Source: Polytrichum commune
Lineage: Eukaryota > Streptophyta > Polytrichopsida > Polytrichales > Polytrichaceae
Length of the DNA: 64,000 bases
NCBI GenBank assembly: GCA_950295325.1
Contig: OX485803.1
Coordinates: forward strand, 61,521,554-61,585,553
Direction: 5' to 3'
Both the position numbers and the translations under genes were made by a program. Shown here one piece after another: positions 1-10,083 of the stretch. Positions within the stretch are counted from its first letter, which is position 1. Each line of letters begins with the position of its first letter. The notes below the pieces were generated by a model that did not search any database, was not told the origin of the DNA, and saw only the letters and a list, made by a program, of their open reading frames with translations.

Positions 1-1
1 G

Positions 2-163
2 AAGAGTTATTTAAACAAAAAAGTATGGGGCTATCTTTTGGGGTTAGATATATACGATGATGTACTAACGTACACAGGAGCTCATAACTTGGATGGGGAG
101 GCAAGAATTTCACCAAACCACATGCATTGGAAGGATGTTGCGCCCTTCTGTTATTCATCTTGA
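2..163 (+). pseudogene. Partial open frame, probably an internal exon of the CACTA element
   Basis: A 53-codon frame is open from the window edge to a TGA at 161-163. It includes the segments VWGYLLGLDIYDDVLTYTG and ISPNHMHWKDVAP, which read as real protein rather than chance. I do not recognise the domain. It lies on the same strand as, and 180 bp before, the next credible coding segment (345-608), so the two may be exons of one gene; no convincing donor was identified. Function is not assigned. Confidence 0.35.
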
Positions 164-344
164 CTGGTTCATTCTTTACAAGTATGTTTTTAAGACTGAA
201 TTTGTGTGTATGTGTGTATCATGCAATCATGTAAGTATGTGTGCATGTATGTGTCTCATGTTCCTACTTTTAAATGTGGGTTATCATTTAACAAGATCAT
301 TGTCACTTGAGACTAACATGTGATTTGTTTGTGGATGTATGTAG

Positions 345-608
345 TGGAAGGGGAATGCAGATGTGGACGTAATGGATCCTAATTTTGGTTTAGTTGCGCA
401 AGGTCGAATTTCAGGTTGTCCAGGTGACAACTACAATGGAGATGAAATTCCTGAGGGATGTTTTAGTGTTCTGGTACACAAAGTGTGGGTACCAGATGTG
501 AAATTGCAATATCCAAACCTTGCGGGGAATCCTCCGCAAGTACACATGAGGGATTCTCAATTTGCACCAATTTTGTGGAGAAAAGAAGATCTAGTACTTC
601 TTGGTTGA
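345..608 (+). CDS. Probable last exon of an unrecognised CACTA-element protein
   Basis: The frame is open from a possible splice acceptor (tgtatgtag, ending 344) to a TGA at 606-608. It contains DPNFGLVAQGRISGCPGD and VWVPDVKLQYPNLAGNPP and ends in FAPILWRKEDLVLLG. The composition is protein-like and the antisense frame is not. The nearby CACTA terminus and subterminal repeats suggest the C-terminus of a protein of that element (TnpA- or TnpD-like), but I recognise no named domain. Alternatively it is an exon of a host gene fragment carried by the element. Confidence 0.4.
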   Translation, partial: WKGNADVDVMDPNFGLVAQGRISGCPGDNYNGDEIPEGCFSVLVHKVWVPDVKLQYPNLAGNPPQVHMRDSQFAPILWRKEDLVLLG

Positions 609-699
609 CTAACCAATATTTTGTGAGACTAGGGAACTCATTGTAGATTGTCATGACTTTATATATAGTAAAGGTCTACATTTTTTTTTATTGCATACC

Positions 700-1470
700 T
701 AGCCTCATGTTGCAAGTTTTATTGACTCATGAATGTGTTTGATTGGTTTAAAAGACACAACATGCCATTTTTTTCTTAGTCAATATGCTCATACTTGACT
801 GCAAGATGCTTTGATGTTGATGTTCTTTGCACTAGTCAATTATGCACAACATCATATATTGTGTTATAATGCACTACATATTGTCTATTAGTATGCTTAT
901 AACATGTCTTAATTGACTACAACTAACCTATTCGTATACAAACGATAGTCAAATAACCATATAAGTCATGTTCTTTTTGACTAATAAACCCTACCATAAT
1001 ATAGTCAATTACTATACACCAAGTAGTCAACAACGCCACAACAAGCTATGTTTTATTGACTAGGAGTAGTCTATTATGTCTCAGAATGTTTGTCAATTTG
1101 AATCGTCACGGTAGTTTATTTGACCATCCATAGTCTACTTATGTGTGTTTTATTGACTACCCATAGTATAATATCTCTATGTGTTTTGACTACCCGTAGT
1201 CTAATGTGCCATGATACTTGTGACTAGATGTAGTCTAATGTATCAATGTTTTATTGACTAGATGTAGTCTAATGTAGCAATGTTTTATTGACTGACTATA
1301 GTCTAATTTAAAGCTCATAAGCATAGTCTAATGTACATACCCGACCCATAGTCTAATGAACACCATGTGTTTTAGACTGCGTAACATTTGACTATGCCTT
1401 ATTAGACTAACCTGAAACGACTAGGAAGTCAAAAAGTATTTGAGTGTTTTATAAACTCAAAGAAGTCATA
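700..1470. repeat. Array of short TTGACTA/TAGTCAA motifs (CACTA subterminal repeats)
   Basis: Motifs of the form TTGACTA, TAGTCTAATGT and GACTAC recur every 20-60 bp in both orientations through this AT-rich stretch, for example the near-identical units around 1225-1300 (ATTGACTAGATGTAGTCTAA). No gene is present. In CACTA elements such arrays are binding sites for the TnpA-type protein; the position just inside the CACTACAACAAA terminus fits that role. Confidence 0.6.
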
Positions 1471-1504
1471 TGGCCAGTCATATAAACGTTGATTTGTTGT
1501 AGTG

Positions 1505-3511
1505 TCCTGTGGCTTGACAATAGTCTTCAAAAGCATATGATTTAAATTCTTGTGCATTGTCGATGCGCAATAATTTGACTGGGTACTCTGGGTAGTGGGC
1601 TCTGAACTTGATCAAGGATGCTAGGATTTTAGAGAAAGCAATATTTTGAGTACTTAATAGAGAGACTTCAAAATGGACCCCAACAGCATCGATAAGAACG
1701 AGGAAGTACCTGAAAGGCACAGATTCAGGAGCGATGGGATCGCATATGTCCCCTTGGAGCCGGTGGAGTGGTGGAGGGAGTTCATGCGGCAGCTTCCAAT
1801 GCGAAGGCTTGAGGATGAGTTTTCCCTGAGCACATGCCTCGCACACTCCAAGCTTGTTGGCATTGCTTAGGCAGACCTCGTGACCTGTTAGAACAAGTAT
1901 CATCCTTCTAAACATGGTCGCTCCTGGGTGGCCCATCCTCCAGTGCCAGAGCTTGGCTTTCTCAGGTATAGTGACTGAATATGTTGAGTGGTCTTGGTAT
2001 CCTGCAGTGAGAGAAGAGATCGGAATCTCAAGAGGCCGCCAACCCCGCAGCGTGCGGTAGCTAGGCACGTGCCTCCTTGCATCAGTTTCAGAATCTCCTC
2101 ACCATCCCTGATCGCAGTCGGGGCGTGAATTCCATGGGCCCGGAGGTCGCGTAAGCTGATCAGACTTCGCTGTGCCTCTTGGGCGAACATGGCATTGGAG
2201 CAGATGAGGGTGGCGCCTCCGGGGAGCTTGACTCTCGTCCGGCCCTCACAGAAGGTCATTTTCTGTTTTCCGGCAACTGTGCTGAGCCCGAGGTGCTGAG
2301 CTCACAGGTTCGCCATGAAGGAGTCTCAAAATCATGTCTCGAGAACTCGAAATATTGTGGGTCACGCATGATTGTATGTGTTGAGCCACTATCCAGCAAT
2401 GCCATGTCACCATCCGTCTCCGATAGGTTGTGAGTGCTCAATGACTCCACTATCGCTGTGTAGTTTTCAGGGTCGGTGCCATCAAGGGATGGGGCGTCCA
2501 GGGAGTGTGACCCCCTCTGGCCCTTCCGAAGCTCCTGGAGTTCCTTATACAACTTCTCCATATATGCTCCGGCCCGGCACTCGCGAGATTCATGTCCAGC
2601 CCTGCCACACCTTTGACATTCATTGGTCTTATAGTCCCGGGTTAGATGTCCCGGGCGACCACACTTTTTGCACTCGCCTGTCCGGCACTCCTTCTACATG
2701 TGACCATTTCTACCACACTTGAAACATTTGCGAGAACCATACTGATTGGACTGATTGGAAGAGCGAGAGCCAGAGCCAGATGAGGGGTTATAATACTTAT
2801 CGTTTGGCTTGGAGTAGAGAGTTCGATTTGGCTTCTGCTGATTGGATTTCCAGCCTCCCTTGGGCCTCCTGGTTGGTATCTCCGCTATGTTGGCTTCTCG
2901 GGGCGGTTTGGATTCGTTGTTCTTCAGCAGCAGCTGTTGTTGCTGTTCGGCGAGTAGCAGGAACTGTGTGAGCTCGCAGTAGGTTCGAAACTTCATAGTC
3001 CGGTACATTTGGGCGAGCAATGCAGCCGCAGTTGGGAACGTAGATAGAGTCTTTTCAATCATGTCTTCATCGGTCTTGTCCTCCCCACACAAATGCAATT
3101 GAGATACAATCTTCAATAGCTTGTTGTTGTAGGATGAGAAATCTGAAAAATCATAAACCCTGAGGTTTGCCCAATCATTACGTGCCTTAGGCAAAAATAT
3201 AGTCTTCTCGTGGCGAAATCTGGCCTCCAGTTGCCTCCATAAGTGTGCTGGGTCTTCAATTTGTAAATATTGTTGCTCAAGTGAATCATCAATATGTTGT
3301 TGCATAAAAACTAACGCCTAGCTCTTCTGTGATGCTGTAAAATTGTCTGGTACCGGATAATTCAGAATGCCTTCTAGGTTGTCAGCTACCAAATATGCCT
3401 TGACATCGATACACCACTTCAAATAATTTCTCCCATCGGCCTCCAACTCTGGAAAAGTTAGAGGTTGTATACTTTTGGCTTCCTTCTTCTCTAGCGGAGA
3501 TTTAGAGGTAG
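1505..3511 (-). pseudogene. Copia gag-protease-integrase polyprotein, degenerate
   Basis: On the minus strand, gag contains LTFPELEADGRNYLKWC and a UBN2-type segment (LEQQYLQIEDPAHLWRQLEA), then zinc knuckles (CFKCGRNGH, CKKCGRPGH and CQRCGRAGH). The protease motif ALLDSGSTHTIM is near 2410. The gag-pre-integrase motif LWHWRMGHPG is near 1950 and is followed by the integrase CEACAQGK and LRIDNAQEF. An in-frame TAG lies just upstream of the methionine at 3305, another at 2694 follows the first knuckle, and frames change near 2260 and 2070. Reading ends at 1505 where the CACTA terminus begins. The polyprotein is non-functional and belongs to a plant retrotransposon, not a virus. Confidence 0.85.
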
Positions 3512-4357
3512 AAGAAGCCCAAGGTTGTCTATTGTGTCGTGACGGAGGCTAATCCCGACATAATGTCGTGGCATCACGACACGTATCTGTCACGACATTA
3601 TGCCGGATGCCGTCTTTATCCTGACGAACTTGAATTTTACCGTATTTTTTTGTGTAATTACATTACCCCAATCAGGACACGTAGGATTTACGATGTCCAC
3701 GTATGGTGCCATGTCAGCAAAGTAGAGGTAAAGTGGGAAAAAAATTACTAGCGCCCGTCCCCCCCCCCCCCGTTCCCCCTGCTCCCTACGTTCCCCTCCC
3801 CCATTCGGCACCCCATCTGGCCCCCCATCCGGCCCTCATCCGGCCTCCATCGGCCCCCCCCCCCCATCCGAACCATCCGAACCCGGCCCCCCCCCCATCC
3901 GAACCCGGCCCCCCCTAATCCGAACCCCCTCCCCCCCCAATCCGAACCCCAATCCGGCCCCCATCCGTACCCCAATCCGGCCCCCATCCGGCCCTCCATC
4001 CGGCATTCCCCCCGTCCGCATCCGTTCCCGCCCCTGTTCCCGTCCCTGTCCGCTCCGTTCCCTTCCCCCCACACCCTCATTTGTCATATTTTACTACTTT
4101 GATTTTAACAGAATGATAAACACAAAGGCAAAATGATTTACATGGCAAGGGAAATATGCACATCCACGTCGGATTTTTCTGCCACATTGGATGCCACCTT
4201 GGCAAGAAGGTAAGTATTTTACCCACTCTACTAGCTTCCCCCTAGTATGACCCTACATGGACCCTATTATGTCGTGATGGAGGGGTCCGCCCCGACACGA
4301 CACGTCATGACGTCATGACGGTGGCAGGACGTCGCGATAGACAACCCTGAAGAAGCC
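3512..4357. mobile_element. Non-autonomous hAT-type element, 830 bp, with 8-bp target duplication
   Basis: The element spans 3520-4349. Its ends match over 13 bp with one mismatch: left CAAGGTTGTCTAT, right (reverse complement) CAGGGTTGTCTAT. The flanks are identical 8-bp copies of AAGAAGCC at 3512-3519 and 4350-4357. An 8-bp duplication and CA[AG]GG-type ends are hAT hallmarks. Near both ends there are further short repeats of GTCGTGACG and CGACATAATG in both orientations. No transposase is encoded; the middle (about 3760-4080) is a C-rich tract. Without the insert and one duplication copy, the Copia gag runs from an ATG in frame, which supports the boundaries. Confidence 0.85.
3757..4080 (-). 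repeat. C-rich tract (G-rich on minus strand) within the hAT element
   Basis: About 320 bp of runs of 3-11 C, in loose repeats of CCCCCATCCGGCC and CCAATCCGAACC. The minus strand has closely spaced runs of three or more G, so G-quadruplex formation is plausible. The long frames on both strands (Pro/His-rich or Gly/Arg-rich) are products of base composition and are not called as genes. Confidence 0.75.
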
Positions 4358-4468
4358 ATGTTAATTATTGATAAAAACAAGGAGACAAGATGCTATAAGT
4401 TGAAAAGCAAAATACTATACTATTCTATCAAGCAAGAGTGAAAACCCGAGAGCCTCGTGCTAATAACG

Positions 4469-4564
4469 TGTTGCGACAAAGGAGAAAACGAGAGAGAGAG
4501 AGAAAAATAATATAACAACTCTGTATCACCCCGAGGTGTGGGGCGTTTATGGGTTTACTCAACA
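4469..4564 (-). repeat. Probable 5' LTR of the Copia element (about 96 bp)
   Basis: On the minus strand the block begins TGTTGAGTAAACCC and ends TTTGTCGCAACA, so its ends are the inverted pair TGTTG/CAACA usual for LTRs. It is followed by TTATTAGCACGAGGCTC, resembling the TTATCAGCACGAG region where many plant Copia elements prime. A (GA/CT)n stretch lies inside. Because a 20-bp sequence containing ACTCAACAAC is repeated at 4554-4590, the outer edge could also be near 4584. The second LTR is absent from the window, so length cannot be confirmed. Confidence 0.55.
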
Positions 4565-4697
4565 ACTTTAGGGTTTACTCAACAACTTTCCCCAGCTCCT
4601 CTCTCCTCCATCAACTCATCGCATCAGCTTTCATGCATCGCATTTGTTGCCAAGCTCCCTGTCTACTACGTGCTCAGTCCTCAGATCACCAGCTGCC

Positions 4698-5100
4698 TTT
4701 TGGATGTGTCCACTCCACTTTCACTCATGCTCTACCCGTACTTTACTTAAGTATTTGGGCTGCGAATCAAGTCCATTTTCTTTCATGCTCTAGGTAGCGG
4801 GGAAGGAGGGAGAAGGATGTTGGGCTGGGCTGAGAATCTATTTTCATCCGTATCGTAGCTAGTTGGGAGTCAGGGAAGTGATGTTGTGTCCATTTTCACT
4901 CACATTTTAGCTAGTTGGGAAGGAAAGGGGTGTTGGGAGTCCATTGTCACTCGTGTTCTAGGTAGTTGAGAAGGGATGTTGTGTCCATTGTTACTCATGC
5001 TGTAGTTAGTTGCAGGGGGAGAGGTGTTGATCTCAGAGTCCATCTTAAGTCATGCTCTAAGTTAGCTAGTTGGGAAGGGGGAGGGGTGCTCGATTGAGCT
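4698..5100 (+). repeat. Diverged ~50-bp tandem repeats in the promoter/5' leader of the hydrolase gene
   Basis: About seven imperfect units of the form GTCCATTTTCACTCATGCTC followed by TAGCTAGTTGGGAAGG and a G-rich tail begin near 4698, 4772, 4845, 4890, 4940, 4984 and 5039. They end about 50 bp before the start codon at 5155. No clear TATA box was identified. They may be promoter or 5' untranslated sequence; a regulatory role is only a guess from position. Confidence 0.65.
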
Positions 5101-5154
5101 GGGCTGAGTTGTTGCAAATCCCAGCACAGTAAGAGTTGAGTTGAGTTGGCGGCC

Positions 5155-8100
5155 ATGGCGTCGGTGGGAGGGGGGCCAGCGGAGGTGCGCCAGAACTACT
5201 GGGGCAACATGCCGGAGGAGGAGTTCTACGCATCGAATGGGGTGCGCAACAGCAAGGCATTCGTGAAGACAAGGGAGGGCACTTTGTTTACGCAGGAGTT
5301 TCTGCCGTTAGGGGAAGGCGTCAAGCCCCGGGGCATCGTGTGCCTGGTGCACGGATACACGAGTGACACTGGGTGGATGTTCCAGAGCATATGCCTGGAG
5401 ATGGTGAAGTGGGGGTATGCTGCCTTCGCCGCCGACATGCTGGGCCATGGCCGATCCGATGGCCTCCACGGCTACGTCCCCTCTGTTGATAAGGTGCACT
5501 GCACTCACCTGCATTGCATCGCATCGTGGTGTATTTCACACCTTCCCCGGTTCGCCTTAACTACCTACTTAGTATACTCCATATTCAGAAATCCGCTCTT
5601 ACATTCGGGAGGTTGTGGAAGCTACAATGCCACACTCAAATGATGCAGTTACACCCAACCTGAATATGGAAATCGACCTGTGTGCAGATGTAGTGAGTGT
5701 GACTGTTTTATAGACATGTCCAGCTTATTGTGTTAAAACCTGGCCTGCTAATGTGGACATTGCCGCTCCGATAGTGGACGAGGTGCACACTACAACTTTC
5801 TGACCCCTCTCCTACATTGCATTGAACACTTTCACAAGTTCGCCCCGCCCCCCCCCCCCCCGCCGCGCTAAACGTCTGATTTAGTGTGGCAAAAAATTGG
5901 TGTGCCATTCTAATTAGAGTGCTCTTCATGACTTGTCATGCAGCACCAGGTGTCATGTGACACCCTCTCTGGCTGATTGTCACACAATGATTGCAAGACA
6001 ACTGTGGGTCACCTAAGTCAGATGTTTTGTGCACCTACCTACCTATTACTCCACATTGAGAAATCCGGTTCTTACATCAGGAAGTTTGACTATGCTCAAT
6101 TTCTTTTTTCTTTTCTTTTATAAAAAAAATGTCACACTCGGATGATGATGTCGCACCCAAATTTAGTATGGATACCGTGCCTGTGCAGATGCTGTTTCTG
6201 TTCCTTTGCTTGTATAGACATGTCCAGCTCTTGAATTCGTACCTGGCCTAATGTGGTGATATGGACATGGTCGTTCCGATCCGGGCCTTCACGGCTATTT
6301 TCGTGGGTAGGGGATTCGAGGCTGCCATTTCACATTCCGATTTCCAACACCTATTCCACACGACATGGATCCTTTTTTCCTCGTTTCTCTTGTTTCTACT
6401 TGGGGAAGGCAGATTATTGTCATTAGGGCTTTGTCACTCTCACTCTAAACTGGGACTGTTAACCTATGTGATTATCAGGTGGCAGCGGCGGCACTGGAGT
6501 ACTACCAGTCAGTCCGGGACCGAGAGGAGAACAAAGGCCTACCACACTTCCTGTTTGGTGAATCCATGGGGGGCATGATAGTGTACTTGATGCATAATAT
6601 GGATCCCCAGGGTTGGGATGGCTTCGTGTTGGCAGCCCCCTTGTTCGTGCAGCCGGGTTCCATGAGGCCCACTCCGCTGCAGCTCATGGGCTTTGGCCTG
6701 GTGAAGCCGTTTGTGAGCTCTTGGGCTATTTTCCCTCCGAACAACATCATCGGCAAGGCGATCCGCGACCCCGCCAGGCAAAAAATGATAGCCGGCAACC
6801 CCCGGCGCTATGCAGGTGCTCACCCCTCAATCAATTCTCACCTATCCTCCCATTGCTGCTGCACTCGTACGTTGTAGGATACGAAGCACGCAAGCAACTA
6901 GTACGAGACGATGAGCAACTCCAAGTTGTGGCCGTAGTCACTTTCGTCATAATTTCTTGAAACCCAAGGGCGTAACCCGAATCCCATGTGTCTGTTCTAA
7001 GATTCACACCCAACCATATACCACTCAAATACATGTGTCCATTCAAGATCAATAAGTGAATTAGGCACATCTACTTTACCATCCCATAAGGGTGGCTTAA
7101 AACCCAAGGGCGTAACCCGAATCTCAGGTGTCTGTTCTAAGATTCACACCCAACCATATACCACTCAAATACATGTGTCCATTTAAGATCGATAATTGAA
7201 TTAGGCACACCTACTTTACCATCTCATAAGGGTGGCTTAAAACCCAAGGGCTTAACCCAGATCCCATGTGTATGTTCTAAGATTCACACCCAACCATACA
7301 CCACTCAAATACATGTGTCCATTTAAGATCAATAATTGAATTAGGCACATCTACTTTACTGTCCCACAAGGGTGGCTTAAAACCCAAGGACTTAACCCAG
7401 ATCCCATGGGAACTTTGAGGTTAAACCACCTAAAGCCAGAATAGTACTTGGATCTTCCTAGCACTTGATTTTCAGTGCACCCTACCACCTATGGTCCACC
7501 CAATCATAGTGGCGAGGTATATGAATGAATCGGGTATTTTTGACCAACCATGTGGGAATCCAGGGGCTTGCCTCTTGGGGTAGAAAGGTGCACACTAGCT
7601 TGTCCATGCCCGTTCAAGGTGTTCACCTTTGAAAGGAGGCAGTAAAGGCTTTGGAGACCCTCTAATCCTTGTGATGCATGTTTTGGGGTTACACATAAAC
7701 TTAGACCTACTCGTAGATGAAGTGACACCATAATTGATGCTGGCGGCAACATTGAAGTTATCTTTCTTCTTCTACCATCCCATTTGGGAGCAAGGGGCCT
7801 ATGAAATTCACAATGAACTCATCAAACACAGGAATTGTATAATCTTTCTTGTCAGATAACACCTAGTGTATACTCATTTCTGCATCCTAAGTTTGACTTT
7901 TATATTTCCTACTTCAGAGCCTTATCTTATCTCTCTTGGTTTACTTGGGTCGAGTTTGAGGTCTTAGTGCACATGTATGCAACAGTGTGCTCAAGTCTTT
8001 CCCTTACCTCTGCAGATGTAAGGTTAGTGCCCCTTTTGGTTACTTTTCTTAATTGGACACCTATATTTGAGTGGTGCCTGGTTAGGTGTGGATCTTAGAA

Positions 8101-9034
8101 CGGACACCAAAAAGGTTTGTGCTTAAAAGAGATTGGACTATGTGCTTAAAATATTTGTTAACCATCCTAGGCTCAATAGTCCCCATAATTGTGGGGACCT
8201 ATATGATCAATTAGGAAGGAAGAGAATCTTCACTTTGATAATGAATAAGAGTTCTAAAAATCATGAGTATAATGTTTACTGCCTCAATTTGAATCTACTC
8301 ATCATCTTGCACTATGGCGTCTTTCATATCCAAGGAGAAGTGGGTGCAGAACTAAAAGTGTCTATTCTGGGTCTGCTTACCTTAGCAGAAACTCAAGACA
8401 AGCACCTCGTGGCTTCTTCCTTGCATATTGTTGCAGATGACCCCTGGCCAAATGTCTTGCCGCCATTTAGCTATTGCCACATGTGTGATTTGTTTTCTAC
8501 TTCATTCTAGTTTTTGATTGCTTTAAATGGAGCTATTTAAACTTTGGACTAGTAACTATCTCTCTTAATATTTCATTTTTTTGGTTTACTGGGTTTCTTA
8601 TATCTGGAAGTGTTGCTTGAACATCAATACTTACAAGGATATTCCTGAAATTGATGAGACACGAGTTTGCTTCCTTTCTGAATGGATGTAGAATCTCTGT
8701 CATTACTCATCAGTATCAATGTCCTTGCTGTGCAGGAAAGCCAAGAGTAGGCACTATGCTAGAATTGACGAGGGCGTGTGACTATATCTGTGCACACATG
8801 CACGAATTCAAAGCTCCATTTCTCGTCCTTCACGGGACAGCCGATGTTGTTACAGGTCCCGAAGGCAGCAAAGCTCTGTATGAAAAGGCGTCTAGTGAAG
8901 ACAAAACACTAAAGCTCTATGAAGGTGCATATCATTCACTGATTCAAGGAGAGCCAGATGAGACTCGGAACCAGGTATTGCATGATGTGCAAACTTGGTT
9001 AGACGAGCGGGTCCAAAAGAAGACGGGGGTGTGA
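5155..9034 (+). CDS. Monoacylglycerol lipase / caffeoylshikimate esterase-like serine hydrolase
   Basis: Three exons: 5155-5493, 6479-6815 and 8736-9034, giving 324 residues, the usual length. Introns are GT-AG (AAG|GTGCAC...ATTATCAG; GCAG|GTGCTC...TGTGCAG). The fold is the alpha/beta-hydrolase (Hydrolase_4). Visible motifs are HGYTSDTGW at 66-74 (oxyanion region), GHGRSDG at 97-103, and the nucleophile elbow GESMGG with Ser142. The acid is Asp262 in HGTADVV and the base His292 in YHSLIQGEPDE. The family hydrolyses monoacylglycerols or, in seed plants, caffeoyl shikimate in lignin synthesis; sequence alone does not decide the substrate. No signal peptide is seen; it is probably cytosolic or membrane-associated. 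The ATG at 5155 begins MASVGGG; the upstream in-frame TTG is not used. The frame is intact, so the gene is probably functional. Confidence 0.93.
5560..6290 (+). repeat. Diverged duplication inside intron 1 of the hydrolase gene
   Basis: Segments around 5565-5775 and 6035-6285 share, in the same order, TACTCCA-ATT-AGAAATCCG, TGTGCAGATG, TATAGACATGTCCAGCT, ACCTGGCC and ATGTGGACAT. This is an old tandem duplication of roughly 470 bp within intron 1. A C-rich run lies at about 5845-5865. No exon was found between 5494 and 6478. Confidence 0.55.
6961..7410 (+). repeat. 140-bp tandem repeat, three copies plus a partial fourth, in intron 2
   Basis: Units begin with AACCCAAGGGC(G/T)TAACCC at 6961, 7101, 7241 and 7381, an exact 140-bp period. 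Shared landmarks are AGATTCACACCCAACCATA, CACTCAAATACATGTGTCC and AAGGGTGGCTTAAA. Copies differ at only a few positions, so expansion is fairly recent. The fourth copy stops after about 30 bp (near 7410). The array lies wholly in intron 2 of the hydrolase gene. Confidence 0.9.
7430..7760 (+). repeat. Dispersed repeat, copy 1 (second copy at 45040-45375)
   Basis: This intronic stretch aligns end to end and in the same orientation with 45040-45375. Shared pieces include CTACCA(C/T)CTATGGT(C/T)CACCC, ACCATG(T/C)G(G/A)GAA, TTGATGCATRTTTTGGG-like and TTACACAT blocks, and GATGAAG(T/C)(G/A)ACACCATA. No protein is evident; it is an unclassified interspersed repeat inside intron 2. The remainder of the intron (about 7770-8735) shows nothing recognisable. 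Confidence 0.7.
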
Positions 9035-10083
9035 ACTTCTTTCCACCCTTCAAAATCAACAAACTGCAAGTCACCTTCTGTGAATAGCGATATTATAAAT
9101 TAGGAAAATTTAGAAGAAGGCGTGCAGTTTGACATGATTTACATTCACGTGGCCATCTTTGCTTATGGGGGTGGGGCAACAAGATCTTGCCCACTCTGCA
9201 ATACCCGGGAGCTCAAAACAGAATTGTGCGCAAGTTGATCTTGTTGCATAGTCACGGTCCCATTTGATTGGAGTCACGGGTTTTGGGACAAATGATAATC
9301 AGCAATAAGATCCTCAGCTTAGCTCTTGGACATTTATTGCAATTGGTGCATTGAATAGTTGCACGACAGGTCTTTCTTCTGTCTTATTATAGTTGGCTAG
9401 AAAAACCGGATGTCAGTGCAATGTATAAAGTTTCCTGTAAGGAGACTGCATGGAAGTTTGTTAGAAAGGGTGGTTACCTTTTCATTGCAACCAACTCATT
9501 TGTATATAGCAACTCCGATCCCTGCTCCATTGAAGACACCATTTCCATAATCAAGCCTAACCTTTACTTGATGTTGGAGATTTCAAGTAAGTGTACTTCT
9601 ACATTGTGCTTTTATTATATACCTAGGGATCTTACAGATGAACTGCTCACTATGTACGCTGATATGTGCAATTAGGTAGACCTCACAAAATGGTTGATTC
9701 TTCACCCAAGAAAATTACCTTGGGTTAAAACCAGATCACTAAAACTTGTTTACTTGTTTGTTTATTTATCTGTATAGATACCACAGTGGGATAAATGAAT
9801 TAACTAAAGCTGTATTTTGTTACTGTATACAGTAAATAAAAATAGTACATACTAAATACTAAACAATATATAATAAATGATATATATTAGACAGTAAATA
9901 GGAAACTAAAAATAGTAAATAGTCACTTAAATAGTAAATATGAAATGGTAAATAGTATATTGTAAATAGAAAAATATTCTGTAGTAAATCGAAAATAATA
10001 TATAGTAAAACGTAAATAATATTTAATATACAATAAATAATGGCTTTAGTCTAGAAAGGTTTAAAGCACCGCATATGACATGT
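9035..10083. other. 3' flank of the hydrolase gene and AT-rich low-complexity DNA
   Basis: Up to about 9400 this is presumably the 3' untranslated region and downstream flank; no clear poly(A) signal stands out. From about 9790 to 10035 the sequence is built of variants of AGTAAATAG and AATAGTAAAT, simple AT-rich DNA. The 84-codon frame at 9421-9675 has no recognisable content and is not called as a gene. Confidence 0.6.

Larger units (their letters stand above)
1..1504 (+). mobile_element. Right end of a CACTA (En/Spm-type) DNA transposon, cut by the window edge
   Basis: The right boundary is TAGTG at 1500-1504; on the reverse strand it reads CACTACAACAAATC, the terminal sequence typical of plant CACTA elements. 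Directly outside it the Copia integrase frame resumes on the minus strand, so the element is inserted in that retrotransposon. Inside the end, about 700 bp carry many copies of TTGACTA/TAGTCAA in both orientations, as expected for CACTA subterminal repeats. Open frames at 2-163 and 345-608 lie further in and are presumably its 3' exons. The left end and the 3-bp target duplication partner lie outside the window, so the duplication cannot be checked. I am confident of the end and less sure that the frames at 1-608 belong to the same element. Confidence 0.75.
1505..4564 (-). mobile_element. Truncated Ty1/Copia LTR retrotransposon (5' LTR to integrase)
   Basis: On the minus strand the order is LTR (4564-4469), primer-binding region, gag, CCHC knuckles, aspartic protease, gag-pre-integrase and integrase start, the Copia order. 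Integrase is cut at 1505 by the CACTA insertion; the rest, including reverse transcriptase, RNase H and the 3' LTR, would lie beyond the window or is lost. An 830-bp hAT-type element (3520-4349) interrupts the first codons of gag. Stop codons and frame changes show the copy is dead. It lies about 590 bp upstream of the hydrolase start codon, in the opposite orientation. Confidence 0.85.

Noticed and set aside
3703-4087. Overlapping Pro-rich (+) and Gly/Arg-rich (-) frames
   Set aside because: Products of the C-rich tract in the hAT element; no start context, domain or conservation evidence.
6961-7410. CRISPR-like array
   Set aside because: The 140-bp units are contiguous and have no unique spacers; this is a eukaryotic intron.
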